Positions 51,581 to 59,877 of a DNA stretch of 64,000 nt are shown piece after piece (position 1 is the first letter of the stretch; the number at the start of each line of letters is the position of its first letter). Below the pieces are notes generated by a model. That model was not told where the DNA came from. It was given only the letters and a program-made list of their open reading frames with translations, and searched no databases. The DNA is taken from NCBI GenBank assembly GCA_052118425.1, contig JBQKHF010000011.1; one strand, 5' to 3'. A program made the translations under genes and the position numbers. Origin of the DNA: Roseburia_C sp900315735. Its GTDB lineage: Bacteria; Bacillota; Clostridia; Lachnospirales; Lachnospiraceae.

Positions 51581-53614
51581 ATGAATGAGAATAAAGCAGA
51601 GAAAAATGAAATAGAACAGAATAAGACTGGGCAGAATAAAACAGAGCAGAATAAAAAACATTCAGTTAGACTTATTGAACTGGATTATAAGAAGACAAAT
51701 ATAAGAGCCGGACTCATTGCTTTCGCAGTGATGTTGGGCTTTTGTCTCTATGGTGGGGTAAATGTGCTGGTGGCAGTTGCAGCCGGACTGATTTACTTCG
51801 GAATCAAAAATCTTAAGATTACATTACCGGAGAAAGCCAATCCTATCTGGGCAGCGCTTGAAATTTTCTTAAGTGCCATCATGACGGAGCATATGGTGCA
51901 GTACCTTTTGCTGGATGCAGAGCTGCGGGAGAAAATCAGTGTGAATCATACCCGCTGGAATGTGCTCTGCTGTATGGTCTTTTATCTTGCCATGTTAGTG
52001 ATTACAGCAAAGCCGAAGATTGCCTGCATGATAGGACACATTTTCCTTTTAAGCCTTGCAGGAATCAATTATTTTGTTTATCAGTTCCGTGGAAATGAAT
52101 TTTCCTTCGGAGATTTGAAAGCAGCATCCACCGGACTTTCCGTGGCAGCAAATTATAAATTTGTATTGGAGGACCGGGCGGTTTATGTCATTCTTCTCAG
52201 CATGATATATGTTGCTTTTATCCGGAAACTGAATTTTGAATTTAAAAAGAAGTGGATGCTCCGGATCAGTGCCTTTGCGGCAGCACTGGTGATGGGGATT
52301 TATCTTGGAATTGCAACAGAGGATACTGTAATGGAGTCCTGGGAACAGAAAGGAACCTACCGTAACGGTTATATCCTAAACTTTGTACTCAGCATCCGGG
52401 ATTCATTCGTAGCGGAGCCGGATGGATATTCAAAAGATGCGGTGGAAGAGATTTCCAAAGAATATCCGGCACCGGAAAATAAAGGCTCCGAAGATGACCC
52501 GACCATTATTGTTATCATGAATGAGTCCTTTGCGGATTTGAGTGTGATTTCCCATTATGGATTTGAGACAACGGAAGCGGTAACACCATTTTTTGATTCC
52601 ATGGACAACAATGTCATTAAGGGATATGCATTGTCCTCTGTCTTTGGCGCAAAGACACCGGATTCCGAATGGGAGTTTTTGACCGGAAATTCCATGGCAT
52701 TCCTGCCAAGCGGTTCCGTTCCGTATCAGCAGTATATGTCAAAGAAACCATATTCGCTGGTAAGCACCTTAAAAGAGCGGGGATATTCCTGTATTTCCAT
52801 GCATCCTTACTATGCGTCCGGATGGAGCAGAAGCAAGGTTTATCCATTATTGGGTTTTGATGAGAGTCTTTTTATTGATGATTTTGACCAGACCAATATC
52901 ATGCGGGAATATATTACGGACCAGGAATTATATAATAAAATCATTGACCAGTATGAAGCAAAGCCTTCAGATGAAAAATTATTTATCTTAGGTGTTACCA
53001 TGCAAAATCATGGTGGTTATACCGATTATTATGATAATTTCCATAATACGATAAATCTTAAGAATCATTATTTCAGTGATGTGAACCAGTATTTAAGCCT
53101 GATTCATGAGAGTGATAAGGCACTGGAAAATCTGATTACTTATTTTGAAAATGTGGATGACAAGGTCGAAATCGTATTTTTCGGAGATCATCAGCCGAGC
53201 CTGAATAATAATTTCTATGAGGCAATGAATGGCAAGGGATTATCCGGTCTTACCTTGGATGAACTGCAGGAATTATTTACAGTACCATTTTTTGTATGGA
53301 CGAATTATGACAGTGAAAACAAAGATGTGGAACTGACCAGCCTGAATTACTTATCTACAATGACACTGCAGCAGGCGGGCATTGAACTGCCGGCATATAA
53401 TCAGTTTTTGGCAGACTTGCAGGAAGAGATACCGGCAATGAATTCCAGAGCATTTTATTCGAAGAGTCAGGGTGAATTTTTACATTATTCCGAAGCACAG
53501 GGGGAAGATGCAGATCTTTTGAACCAGTATAATATCCTGCAATACAACAACATGTTTGCAAAAGAAAAAGACAAGGATAAAAATCTTTGCCCATATTATG
53601 AAGCTGCGGATTAA
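51581..53614 (+). CDS. LTA synthase/phosphoglycerol transferase-family sulfatase-fold enzyme
   Basis: 677 aa: an unusual Asn/Lys/Glu/Gln-rich cytoplasmic start (three near-repeats of EQNKT), five transmembrane helices (about 35-245) and a large extracellular sulfatase-fold domain. Metal and active-site segments: PTIIVIMNESFADLSVI, the nucleophile Thr in FGAKTPDSEWEFLTGNS (about residue 358), MHPYYASGWSRSKVYPLLGFD and FFGDHQPSL. It would transfer phosphoglycerol from phosphatidylglycerol to teichoic-acid-like glycolipids or glycans. Good AGGA site upstream and its own promoter. Confidence 0.85.
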   Translation: MNENKAEKNEIEQNKTGQNKTEQNKKHSVRLIELDYKKTNIRAGLIAFAVMLGFCLYGGVNVLVAVAAGLIYFGIKNLKITLPEKANPIWAALEIFLSAIMTEHMVQYLLLDAELREKISVNHTRWNVLCCMVFYLAMLVITAKPKIACMIGHIFLLSLAGINYFVYQFRGNEFSFGDLKAASTGLSVAANYKFVLEDRAVYVILLSMIYVAFIRKLNFEFKKKWMLRISAFAAALVMGIYLGIATEDTVMESWEQKGTYRNGYILNFVLSIRDSFVAEPDGYSKDAVEEISKEYPAPENKGSEDDPTIIVIMNESFADLSVISHYGFETTEAVTPFFDSMDNNVIKGYALSSVFGAKTPDSEWEFLTGNSMAFLPSGSVPYQQYMSKKPYSLVSTLKERGYSCISMHPYYASGWSRSKVYPLLGFDESLFIDDFDQTNIMREYITDQELYNKIIDQYEAKPSDEKLFILGVTMQNHGGYTDYYDNFHNTINLKNHYFSDVNQYLSLIHESDKALENLITYFENVDDKVEIVFFGDHQPSLNNNFYEAMNGKGLSGLTLDELQELFTVPFFVWTNYDSENKDVELTSLNYLSTMTLQQAGIELPAYNQFLADLQEEIPAMNSRAFYSKSQGEFLHYSEAQGEDADLLNQYNILQYNNMFAKEKDKDKNLCPYYEAAD

Positions 53615-53672
53615 AAAACAAAAAAGATAGAGAAAGTGAAGTGTGTAGGAAAAACAGAAAGGCGGAGAGAAG

Positions 53673-54344
53673 ATGTACCGGATATATCTTGTGGAAGATG
53701 ATGCAATTATAGCCAGAAGTATTAAGAAACATCTGGAAAACTGGGAATATGAAGTGCAGTGTACGAAAGATTTTTCGGCAGTTACGAAAGAATTTGCGGA
53801 GTTTGCACCGCAGCTTGTACTGATGGATATCGGACTTCCTTTTTACAATGGCTATTATTGGTGCAGTGAGATTCGCAAAATTTCCAAGGTTCCGATTATT
53901 TTTCTCTCTTCGGCTGCGGACAATATGAACATTGTCATGGCAGTGAATATGGGAGCGGATGATTTTATTGCCAAGCCTTTTGATTTAAGTGTCCTTACGG
54001 TAAAGGTACAGGCAATGCTGCGCCGTACTTATGATTTTACGGAGACCGGCGAAATGCTGACCTATAACGGAGTGATACTTCAGGTGGCGGAGGCGGCCCT
54101 TACCTATCAGGATAAGAAAGTAGAGCTCACCAAGAATGAACTGCGGATTTTAAAGACACTGATGGAAAATAAGGAAAAAGTAGTTTCAAGAGATACCCTG
54201 ATGACAAAGCTCTGGGAAAGTGACTGCTTCGTGGATGAGAATACACTTTCTGTAAATGTGAACCGCCTTAGAAAGAAGCTTGCGGATGCGGGCTTAGAGG
54301 ATTTTATTCTTACGAAGAAGGGAATCGGGTATCGGCTGAAATGA
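53673..54344 (+). CDS. OmpR-family response regulator of a Bce-type module
   Basis: 223 aa: receiver (about 1-118; phospho-acceptor Asp in LVLMDIGLPFYNG, Lys in FIAKPFDL) and winged-helix DNA-binding domain (ELTKNELRILKTLMENKEKVVSRDTLMTKLW, VNVNRLRKKL). The sequence pattern YLVEDD...GYYWCSEIRKISKVPIIFLSSAADNMNIVMAVNMGADDF is characteristic of BceR relatives. Overlaps the kinase gene by 4 bp. A TTACA-N4-TGTAA box before bceA-like 57020 is its likely target. Confidence 0.87.
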   Translation: MYRIYLVEDDAIIARSIKKHLENWEYEVQCTKDFSAVTKEFAEFAPQLVLMDIGLPFYNGYYWCSEIRKISKVPIIFLSSAADNMNIVMAVNMGADDFIAKPFDLSVLTVKVQAMLRRTYDFTETGEMLTYNGVILQVAEAALTYQDKKVELTKNELRILKTLMENKEKVVSRDTLMTKLWESDCFVDENTLSVNVNRLRKKLADAGLEDFILTKKGIGYRLK

Positions 54345-55324
54345 GATTTATCAAAAATTATCTGAAGGAAAATCTAAAATGGCTGTTGTTAGTGATGGCC
54401 TGCTTTGGAATCCTGTGCTTTGTGATAGGGTTTGAGCAGGTACCGCTGGCACAATGGGGATATGCGGCATTTTTGTGTTTCTTCCTGTTTTTACTGGTAG
54501 TAATAATAGACTTTACAAGGAGTTATCTGCATCATAAGAAGCTGGAACGCCAGTCTACTGAAATTGCAGTGACGATGGACAAGTTATCATTACCAGGGGG
54601 ACAGCTGGAAGCGGATTATCAGGAAATGCTGCGTTCTTTATATATAACATTGCAACAGCAGATTAATGAACTGGAAAATGGACAGCTGGAGCAGGCAGAA
54701 TATTTTACCATGTGGGTGCATCAGATTAAGACACCGATTGCAGCACTGCGGCTGCTGCTGGCAGAGGAAGAGGATGAGCGAAGCCAGGAAATGTGGGAAG
54801 AACTTTTCTCTATTGAACAGTATGTGGAAATGGCATTGCAGTTTACCAGACTGTCTGCGAAGAGCACGGATTTTATCATTGGTGAAGTTTCATTAGACAA
54901 GGTAGTAAGAGAGGCAATCCACAAGTATGCCAGACTGTTTGTGCGAAAGAAAATTAAGCTGGAATTAAGTTCCATTGACATACAGGTACTGACGGATGAA
55001 AAGTGGCTGGAATTTGTAATTGAGCAGATTTTATCCAATGCTATTAAATATACTGCCGGCGGAACCATTTCTATTTATTTAAAAGAAGAACCGGAGAAAG
55101 AGACGAAAGAACTGATTATCGAAGATACCGGAATCGGTATTGCACCGGAGGATTTGCCGCGAATCTTCGAAAAGGGGTATACCGGATACAATGGACATGC
55201 CGACAAGCGTTCTACCGGTATCGGACTGTATCTCTGCCGGAAAATTATGCGCAAGTTGTCTCATGAAATTACAATTGAGTCGGAGATTGGGAAAGGAACA
55301 AGGGTGCATCTTAGATTGCAGTAG
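54341..55324 (+). CDS. Intramembrane-sensing histidine kinase of a Bce-type module
   Basis: 327 aa with two closely spaced N-terminal helices and almost no extracellular loop (WLLLVMACFGILCFVIGF; WGYAAFLCFFLFLLVVIIDF), as in BceS. The phosphorylated His is in FTMWVHQIKTPIAAL; ATPase motifs are NAIKYTAGG, EDTGIGI and STGIGLYL. Such kinases do not sense peptides directly but read the flux of the partner ABC transporter, which lies at 57020-59801. Last gene before a terminator. Confidence 0.87.
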   Translation: MRFIKNYLKENLKWLLLVMACFGILCFVIGFEQVPLAQWGYAAFLCFFLFLLVVIIDFTRSYLHHKKLERQSTEIAVTMDKLSLPGGQLEADYQEMLRSLYITLQQQINELENGQLEQAEYFTMWVHQIKTPIAALRLLLAEEEDERSQEMWEELFSIEQYVEMALQFTRLSAKSTDFIIGEVSLDKVVREAIHKYARLFVRKKIKLELSSIDIQVLTDEKWLEFVIEQILSNAIKYTAGGTISIYLKEEPEKETKELIIEDTGIGIAPEDLPRIFEKGYTGYNGHADKRSTGIGLYLCRKIMRKLSHEITIESEIGKGTRVHLRLQ

Positions 55325-55326
55325 GG

Positions 55327-55352
55327 GCGGAAGCATAAGCTTCCGCTTTTTT
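55327..55352 (+). terminator. Terminator after the Bce kinase gene
   Basis: GCGGAAGC (55327-55334), loop ATAA, GCTTCCGC (55339-55346), then TTTTTT. Confidence 0.8.
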
Positions 55353-55387
55353 ACGCGAGAAATCCGCAAAGCGTGTTTCTCGTAGTT
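55353..55387. repeat. Dispersed hairpin repeat, family R1 copy 3
   Basis: ACGCGAGAAATCCGCAAAGC followed by GTGTTTCTCG; nearly identical to 35169-35199 and sharing CGCAAAGCG..TTTCTCGTAGTT with 4813-4835. Again it begins right behind the terminator U-tract. Confidence 0.65.
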
Positions 55388-55520
55388 CTACTGGGTATCT
55401 GCAAAAGACTTTTGATGAAAAGAATAGAATAAAATTGAAATATCACCTGATAAATGCGATAATATGTTACTTTATGTCCTTAAAAATGTGAATATCAGCA
55501 AATTTATCACCTGAAAAATG

Positions 55521-55548
55521 TTGAATAAATTTAAAAATAGGATATACT
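55521..55548 (+). promoter_or_regulatory. Promoter of the AAA/DUF4143 ATPase gene
   Basis: TTGAAT (55521-55526), 16-bp spacer, TATACT (55543-55548). It overlaps the 5' part of the longer frame from ATG 55518, which argues for translation from ATG 55578. Two near-identical 16-mers starting TATCACCTGA (55441 and 55505) lie just upstream. Confidence 0.6.
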
Positions 55549-55577
55549 ATAGATATAGGGATACTATGGAGGCATAT

Positions 55578-56879
55578 ATGGAAAGATTATTATTTCATCA
55601 ATTGGCTAAGTGGAAAGATAAGAAAAAAAGAAAGCCATTAATTATCCAGGGCGCACGTCAGGTTGGAAAAACCTGGATTATGAAAGAATTTGGAAAAAGA
55701 TATTTTGAGAATGTCGTATATATAAATTTTGAAAATAATGAACGTATGAAAAATGTCTTTGAAATGGACTTTGATATACCAAGGATTATTTCAGCATTAA
55801 AAATTGAAAACGGAAAGACATTTGAAGCAGATAATACGCTATTGATTTTTGACGAAATACAGGAGGTTCCAAAGGCATTAACTTCTTTAAAATATTTTTA
55901 TGAAAATGCACCGGAATATGCCATTGTAGCTGCGGGCTCATTATTAGGAATAGCTTTGCATCAGGGAACTTCATTTCCGGTTGGAAAAGTTGAATTCCTG
56001 CATTTGTATCCACTTAATTTTTATGAATTTTTAATGGCAACAGGACAGGATGCACTTGCAGAGTTGTTAGAACAACAGGACTATGAACTGATTAATTCTT
56101 TTTCCACAAAGTATATAGATTTATTGCGTAAATATTATTATGTAGGTGGAATGCCGGAGGCGGTGCAATGTTATATTGATACAGATGATATGCAGGAAGT
56201 AAGAAATATACAAAAAGAATTATTAGTTTATTATGAGAATGATTTTTCCAAACATGCACCGAAAGAAACTGTGCCGCGCATACAAATGGTTTGGAATTCA
56301 ATTCCTGCACAATTAGCAAAAGAAAATAGAAAATTTATTTATGGCATGGTAAGAGAAGGCGCAAGAGCGAAAGATTTTGAATTGGCAATACAATGGTTAG
56401 AGGATTGTGGATTGATTCATAAATGTTATAGAGTAAAGAAACCTGGTATGCCACTGATTTCTTATATGGAGATGAGCAGCTTTAAAATTTTTCTGTCTGA
56501 TATTGGACTGTTAGCTGCCAAAGCAAATCTTCCGGCAAAAATTTTATTAGATGGAAATAAGGTTTTTGAGGAGTTTAAAGGAGCCTTGACAGAGCAATTT
56601 GTAGCACAGGAATTATGTGCGGCAGAAAAGGAACTTTATTATTATTCCACGGAAAATTCTACAGGAGAAATTGACTTTATATTACAGCAGAGTAGTTATT
56701 GCATCCCAATAGAAGTAAAGGCAGAAGAAAACTTAAGAGCAAGAAGTTTAAGAGCCTTTTGTGATAAATATAGTCCGGATATTTCAATACGTACATCCAT
56801 GTCTAATTACAGAAAAGAGGACTGGTTGTGTAATGTGCCACTGTATGCACTAGTGCAATATATTAATCAGATAAAATAA
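55578..56879 (+). CDS. AAA-family ATPase with DUF4143 (AAA_14 type)
   Basis: About 433 aa. Walker A IIQGARQVGKTWIM, Walker B LLIFDEIQEVP, sensor-like AIVAAGSLLGIAL with the LYPLNFYEFLMA segment, and a C-terminal nuclease-like domain (GALTEQFVAQELCA, TGEIDFILQQSSYCIPIEVKAEENLRARSLRAF) that carries D/E-V-K residues of the DUF4143 fold. GGAGG at 55568 sets ATG 55578. Lower GC than its neighbours and placed between the sensing and transport halves of the Bce module, it looks like an insertion. Role unknown. Confidence 0.85.
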   Translation: MERLLFHQLAKWKDKKKRKPLIIQGARQVGKTWIMKEFGKRYFENVVYINFENNERMKNVFEMDFDIPRIISALKIENGKTFEADNTLLIFDEIQEVPKALTSLKYFYENAPEYAIVAAGSLLGIALHQGTSFPVGKVEFLHLYPLNFYEFLMATGQDALAELLEQQDYELINSFSTKYIDLLRKYYYVGGMPEAVQCYIDTDDMQEVRNIQKELLVYYENDFSKHAPKETVPRIQMVWNSIPAQLAKENRKFIYGMVREGARAKDFELAIQWLEDCGLIHKCYRVKKPGMPLISYMEMSSFKIFLSDIGLLAAKANLPAKILLDGNKVFEEFKGALTEQFVAQELCAAEKELYYYSTENSTGEIDFILQQSSYCIPIEVKAEENLRARSLRAFCDKYSPDISIRTSMSNYRKEDWLCNVPLYALVQYINQIK

Positions 56880-56904
56880 CAATAGATATGAAATATAATT
56901 TCAA

Positions 56905-56922
56905 TCTTACAAAAATGTAAGA
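56905..56922. promoter_or_regulatory. BceR-type operator upstream of the ABC genes
   Basis: TCTTACA-AAAA-TGTAAGA, a perfect 7-bp inverted repeat containing TTACA-N4-TGTAA, the arrangement I recall for BceR-class regulators. It lies about 50 bp before a possible -10 (TATGAT, 56974-56979) and 98 bp before the ABC ATPase start. Confidence 0.6.
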
Positions 56923-56925
56923 GAT

Positions 56926-56970
56926 AAAAGGAAAATGTAAGCAGAATCCATGGCTGACATTTTCCTTTTT
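56926..56970 (+). terminator. Terminator after the AAA ATPase gene
   Basis: 13-bp stem AAAAGGAAAATGT (56926-56938) with ACATTTTCCTTTT (56957-56969) and a T-run; it lies between the operator and the ABC start and could also attenuate. Confidence 0.6.
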
Positions 56971-57019
56971 TGCTATGATAATGGAAAAGATGACAGAGCA
57001 ACAAAGTGAGGAGAAAACA

Positions 57020-57787
57020 ATGGCAATCTTAGAAGTAAATAATCTGAAAAAAGTTTACACAACCCGCCTGGGTGGAAATCAGGTAGAGGCATTAAAGAAT
57101 CTTTCCTTTTCTGTGGAAGAAGGAGAATATGTAGCAATCATGGGAGAATCCGGTTCCGGTAAGACCACACTTTTAAACATTTTGGCAGCACTGGATAAGC
57201 CGACTGGTGGACAGGTCATATTAAATGGCAAGAACATTGTGGATATCCGGGAAAAGGAGATTTCCGCATTCCGGAGAGAAAATCTGGGATTTGTATTTCA
57301 GGATTTTAATCTTTTGGATAACTTTTCCTTAAAGGATAATATCTTTCTTCCACTGGTACTATCCGGAGTGGATTATAAAGAGATGGAGCGGCGCATGACA
57401 CCGATTGCTGCACAGCTTGGAATCCTTGATATTTTGGAGAAATATCCTTATGAAGTATCCGGCGGACAGAAGCAGCGTGCGGCGGTAGCAAGAGCCTTGA
57501 TTATCAAGCCCGAGCTGGTATTGGCAGATGAACCAACCGGAGCATTGGATTCTAAGGCAACGGAAGATTTATTGACCTTATTTAATAAGATTAATGAGAG
57601 GGGACAGACAATTCTTATGGTAACTCACAGCACCAAGGCTGCAAGTCATGCGAGAAGGGTATTATTTATTAAAGATGGAGAAGTGTTCCACCAGATTTAC
57701 CGTGGCAATTTAAGCAGTGAGGAATTGTATGCAAAGATTTCAGATACATTGACGATGCTTACGACAGGTGGTGAGAAACATGAATAA
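57020..57787 (+). CDS. Bce-type ABC transporter ATP-binding protein
   Basis: 255 aa. Walker A GESGSGKTTLL, Q-loop FVFQDFNLLDNFSLKDNIFLPLVLSG, signature VSGGQKQRAAVARA, Walker B LVLADEPTGALD; GALD and the overall pattern are those of MacB/BceA-like ATPases. ATG 57020 is supported by GAGGAG 6 nt upstream, in preference to an in-frame ATG at 56975. It overlaps the permease gene by 8 bp. Together they confer resistance to, and signal, cell-wall-active peptides such as bacitracin or lantibiotics. Confidence 0.9.
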   Translation: MAILEVNNLKKVYTTRLGGNQVEALKNLSFSVEEGEYVAIMGESGSGKTTLLNILAALDKPTGGQVILNGKNIVDIREKEISAFRRENLGFVFQDFNLLDNFSLKDNIFLPLVLSGVDYKEMERRMTPIAAQLGILDILEKYPYEVSGGQKQRAAVARALIIKPELVLADEPTGALDSKATEDLLTLFNKINERGQTILMVTHSTKAASHARRVLFIKDGEVFHQIYRGNLSSEELYAKISDTLTMLTTGGEKHE

Positions 57788-59801
57788 GGGCTTATATGGA
57801 AAACTGGCAGTAAATAACATAAAGCACAATAAACAGTTTTATCTGCCATATCTGCTGACCGGTATACTGACGGTGGCATTCTTTTATACCATGTTGTATC
57901 TCAAGCACAATCCGGGACTGGATGAACTGCCATTCGGTGCAATGGATGTAAAAATGGTGTTGGGACTGGGAGCATTTATCATTGGATTTTTCTCCGTGAT
58001 ATTCCTGTTTTACACCAACAGCTTTATTATGAAACGGAGAAAAAAGGAACTTGGTATTTATAACATTCTTGGAATGGAAAAACGTCATCTGGCAAAAGTG
58101 ATTTTTCTGGAGACACTTTTTTCGGCAGTGGTTGCCATCGGTGGTGGACTTATTGCAGGAATTGCTTTCAGTAAACTGATGTGCATGCTGTTGTATGCCA
58201 TGATTGGATATCATGCGGAAATAGTTTTTTATGTGTCAAAAAGCGGGATTGTAAGCACAACCATTTTGTTTTTCAGCATTTTTATACTGACCTATATTTA
58301 CAATCTGTTTCAGGTACAGCTTGCCAAACCGGTGGAACTACTGCACGGAAGCAATCAGGGTGAGCGGGAGCCAAAGACGAAAAAGCTGATGGCAATAGTT
58401 GGAATTGTAACGCTGGCAGCAGGCTATTATATGGCAATTACAGTGGATAATCCGGTAACGGCAGTACTTTTATTCTTCCTTGCAGTAATACTTGTCATTA
58501 TCGGAACTTATTTTACCTTTATGGCAGGCAGCATTGCCGTGCTTAAATTCTTAAGAAAGAGAAAAAGTTATTATTATAAAAAGAAACATTTTGTAGCAGT
58601 ATCGGGTCTTATTTACCGGATGAAACAGAATGCAGCAGGACTGGCAAGCATCTGTATTTTATCTACCATGGTACTGGTGGTGATTTCCTCTACAGTAAGC
58701 ATGTATGCAGGATTGGATGATGAACTGGCAACCCGTTACCAGGGGGATATCGGAGTATCCATTACCAGTGAGCATCCGATTGCAGAAGGCGATGTGTTGC
58801 GGGAGTTAGTGAACCGCACCATCCAGCAGGAGAACCGCAGTGTAAAAGAAGAACAGGGCATGATGACGCTGACATTTTCCTGTATATCAGAAAATGGAAA
58901 TCTTGTGATTCGAAAACATGATGACGAGAGTGGTTACAGTTCCAATATCATTATGCTTCGCCTGATTGCAAAAGAAGATTACGAGGAAGCTTTTAATGTA
59001 AAGGTTCCGGAGCTTTCCGCAGGAGAGGTGGTGCTGGCAACCGGTGATGACTATAATAAAGATACGATTACTGTTGGAAATTATACTTATGATATTGTGG
59101 AGAAGCAGCATTTTTCCTCAGAAAATGGACATTGGATGGATAATCAGGTCTATTATATGGTGGTAAACAGTGTAGAAGATATGGCACCGCTGTATGAAGC
59201 ACAGAAAGAGATTTATGGGGAAGATGCCAGCAACTATTATTATTCTTTGTATATTGACATCGATGGAAGCAGGGAGGAAAAAATTGCCTGTGGAAATGCA
59301 GTATCTGCAGCAATCGGGGCATCCGGTATAGAAGAAGGACATGATGGAAGATATTATATCATGATAGAAAACAAGGCGGAAAATGAAGATTCCTTCCGAC
59401 AGACGTATGGTGGTTTCCTGTTCCTTGGAGTATTCCTTGGAATCCTATTTTTGATGATTACTGTGCTCATTATCTTTTATAAACAGATTTCAGAAGGCTA
59501 TGAAGATAAAGAACGCTTTGCTATTATGGAAAAAGTGGGAATGAGTAATGAGGAGGTAAAGAAGTCCATCAGTGCACAGATCCGGATGGTATTTTTACTG
59601 CCGATTGTTACCGCAGCATTACATGTGCTGGCAGCGTTTCCAATGATTCGCATGATACTGGCATTGATGAATCTGAATAATGGAAGACTGTTTGCATACT
59701 GCCTCCTTGGTACGATTGCAGTATTTACAGTTATTTATCTGCTGGTATACAAGATGACCTCAAGAACCTACTATCGAATTGTAGGACACCAGATTGGATA
59801 A
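57780..59801 (+). CDS. Bce-type FtsX-domain ABC permease
   Basis: About 673 aa, ten predicted helices. First FtsX domain near 50-220 (KKELGIYNILGMEKRHLAKVIFLETLFSAV), a large extracellular domain (about 310-540) between helices seven and eight, and a second FtsX domain at the end (RFAIMEKVGMSNEEVKKSISAQI). This layout is specific for peptide-sensing BceB-like permeases. ATG 57780 follows AGGTGG by 8 nt; GTG 57768 is inside the site. Confidence 0.88.
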   Translation: MNKGLYGKLAVNNIKHNKQFYLPYLLTGILTVAFFYTMLYLKHNPGLDELPFGAMDVKMVLGLGAFIIGFFSVIFLFYTNSFIMKRRKKELGIYNILGMEKRHLAKVIFLETLFSAVVAIGGGLIAGIAFSKLMCMLLYAMIGYHAEIVFYVSKSGIVSTTILFFSIFILTYIYNLFQVQLAKPVELLHGSNQGEREPKTKKLMAIVGIVTLAAGYYMAITVDNPVTAVLLFFLAVILVIIGTYFTFMAGSIAVLKFLRKRKSYYYKKKHFVAVSGLIYRMKQNAAGLASICILSTMVLVVISSTVSMYAGLDDELATRYQGDIGVSITSEHPIAEGDVLRELVNRTIQQENRSVKEEQGMMTLTFSCISENGNLVIRKHDDESGYSSNIIMLRLIAKEDYEEAFNVKVPELSAGEVVLATGDDYNKDTITVGNYTYDIVEKQHFSSENGHWMDNQVYYMVVNSVEDMAPLYEAQKEIYGEDASNYYYSLYIDIDGSREEKIACGNAVSAAIGASGIEEGHDGRYYIMIENKAENEDSFRQTYGGFLFLGVFLGILFLMITVLIIFYKQISEGYEDKERFAIMEKVGMSNEEVKKSISAQIRMVFLLPIVTAALHVLAAFPMIRMILALMNLNNGRLFAYCLLGTIAVFTVIYLLVYKMTSRTYYRIVGHQIG

Positions 59802-59826
59802 GGTCTTTTGTAATATCAGATAACCT

Positions 59827-59851
59827 AAGAACCTGCCACCGGCAGGTTCTT
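59827..59851. repeat. Dispersed palindromic repeat, family R2
   Basis: Perfect 11-bp hairpin AAGAACCTGCC-ACC-GGCAGGTTCTT in the convergent gap between the Bce permease and the hybrid kinase genes; it may terminate transcription from both sides. Inverse relative of 26923 and 28064. Confidence 0.7.
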
Positions 59852-59877
59852 ACGGATGTCTGGAAGCTCCCACTACA

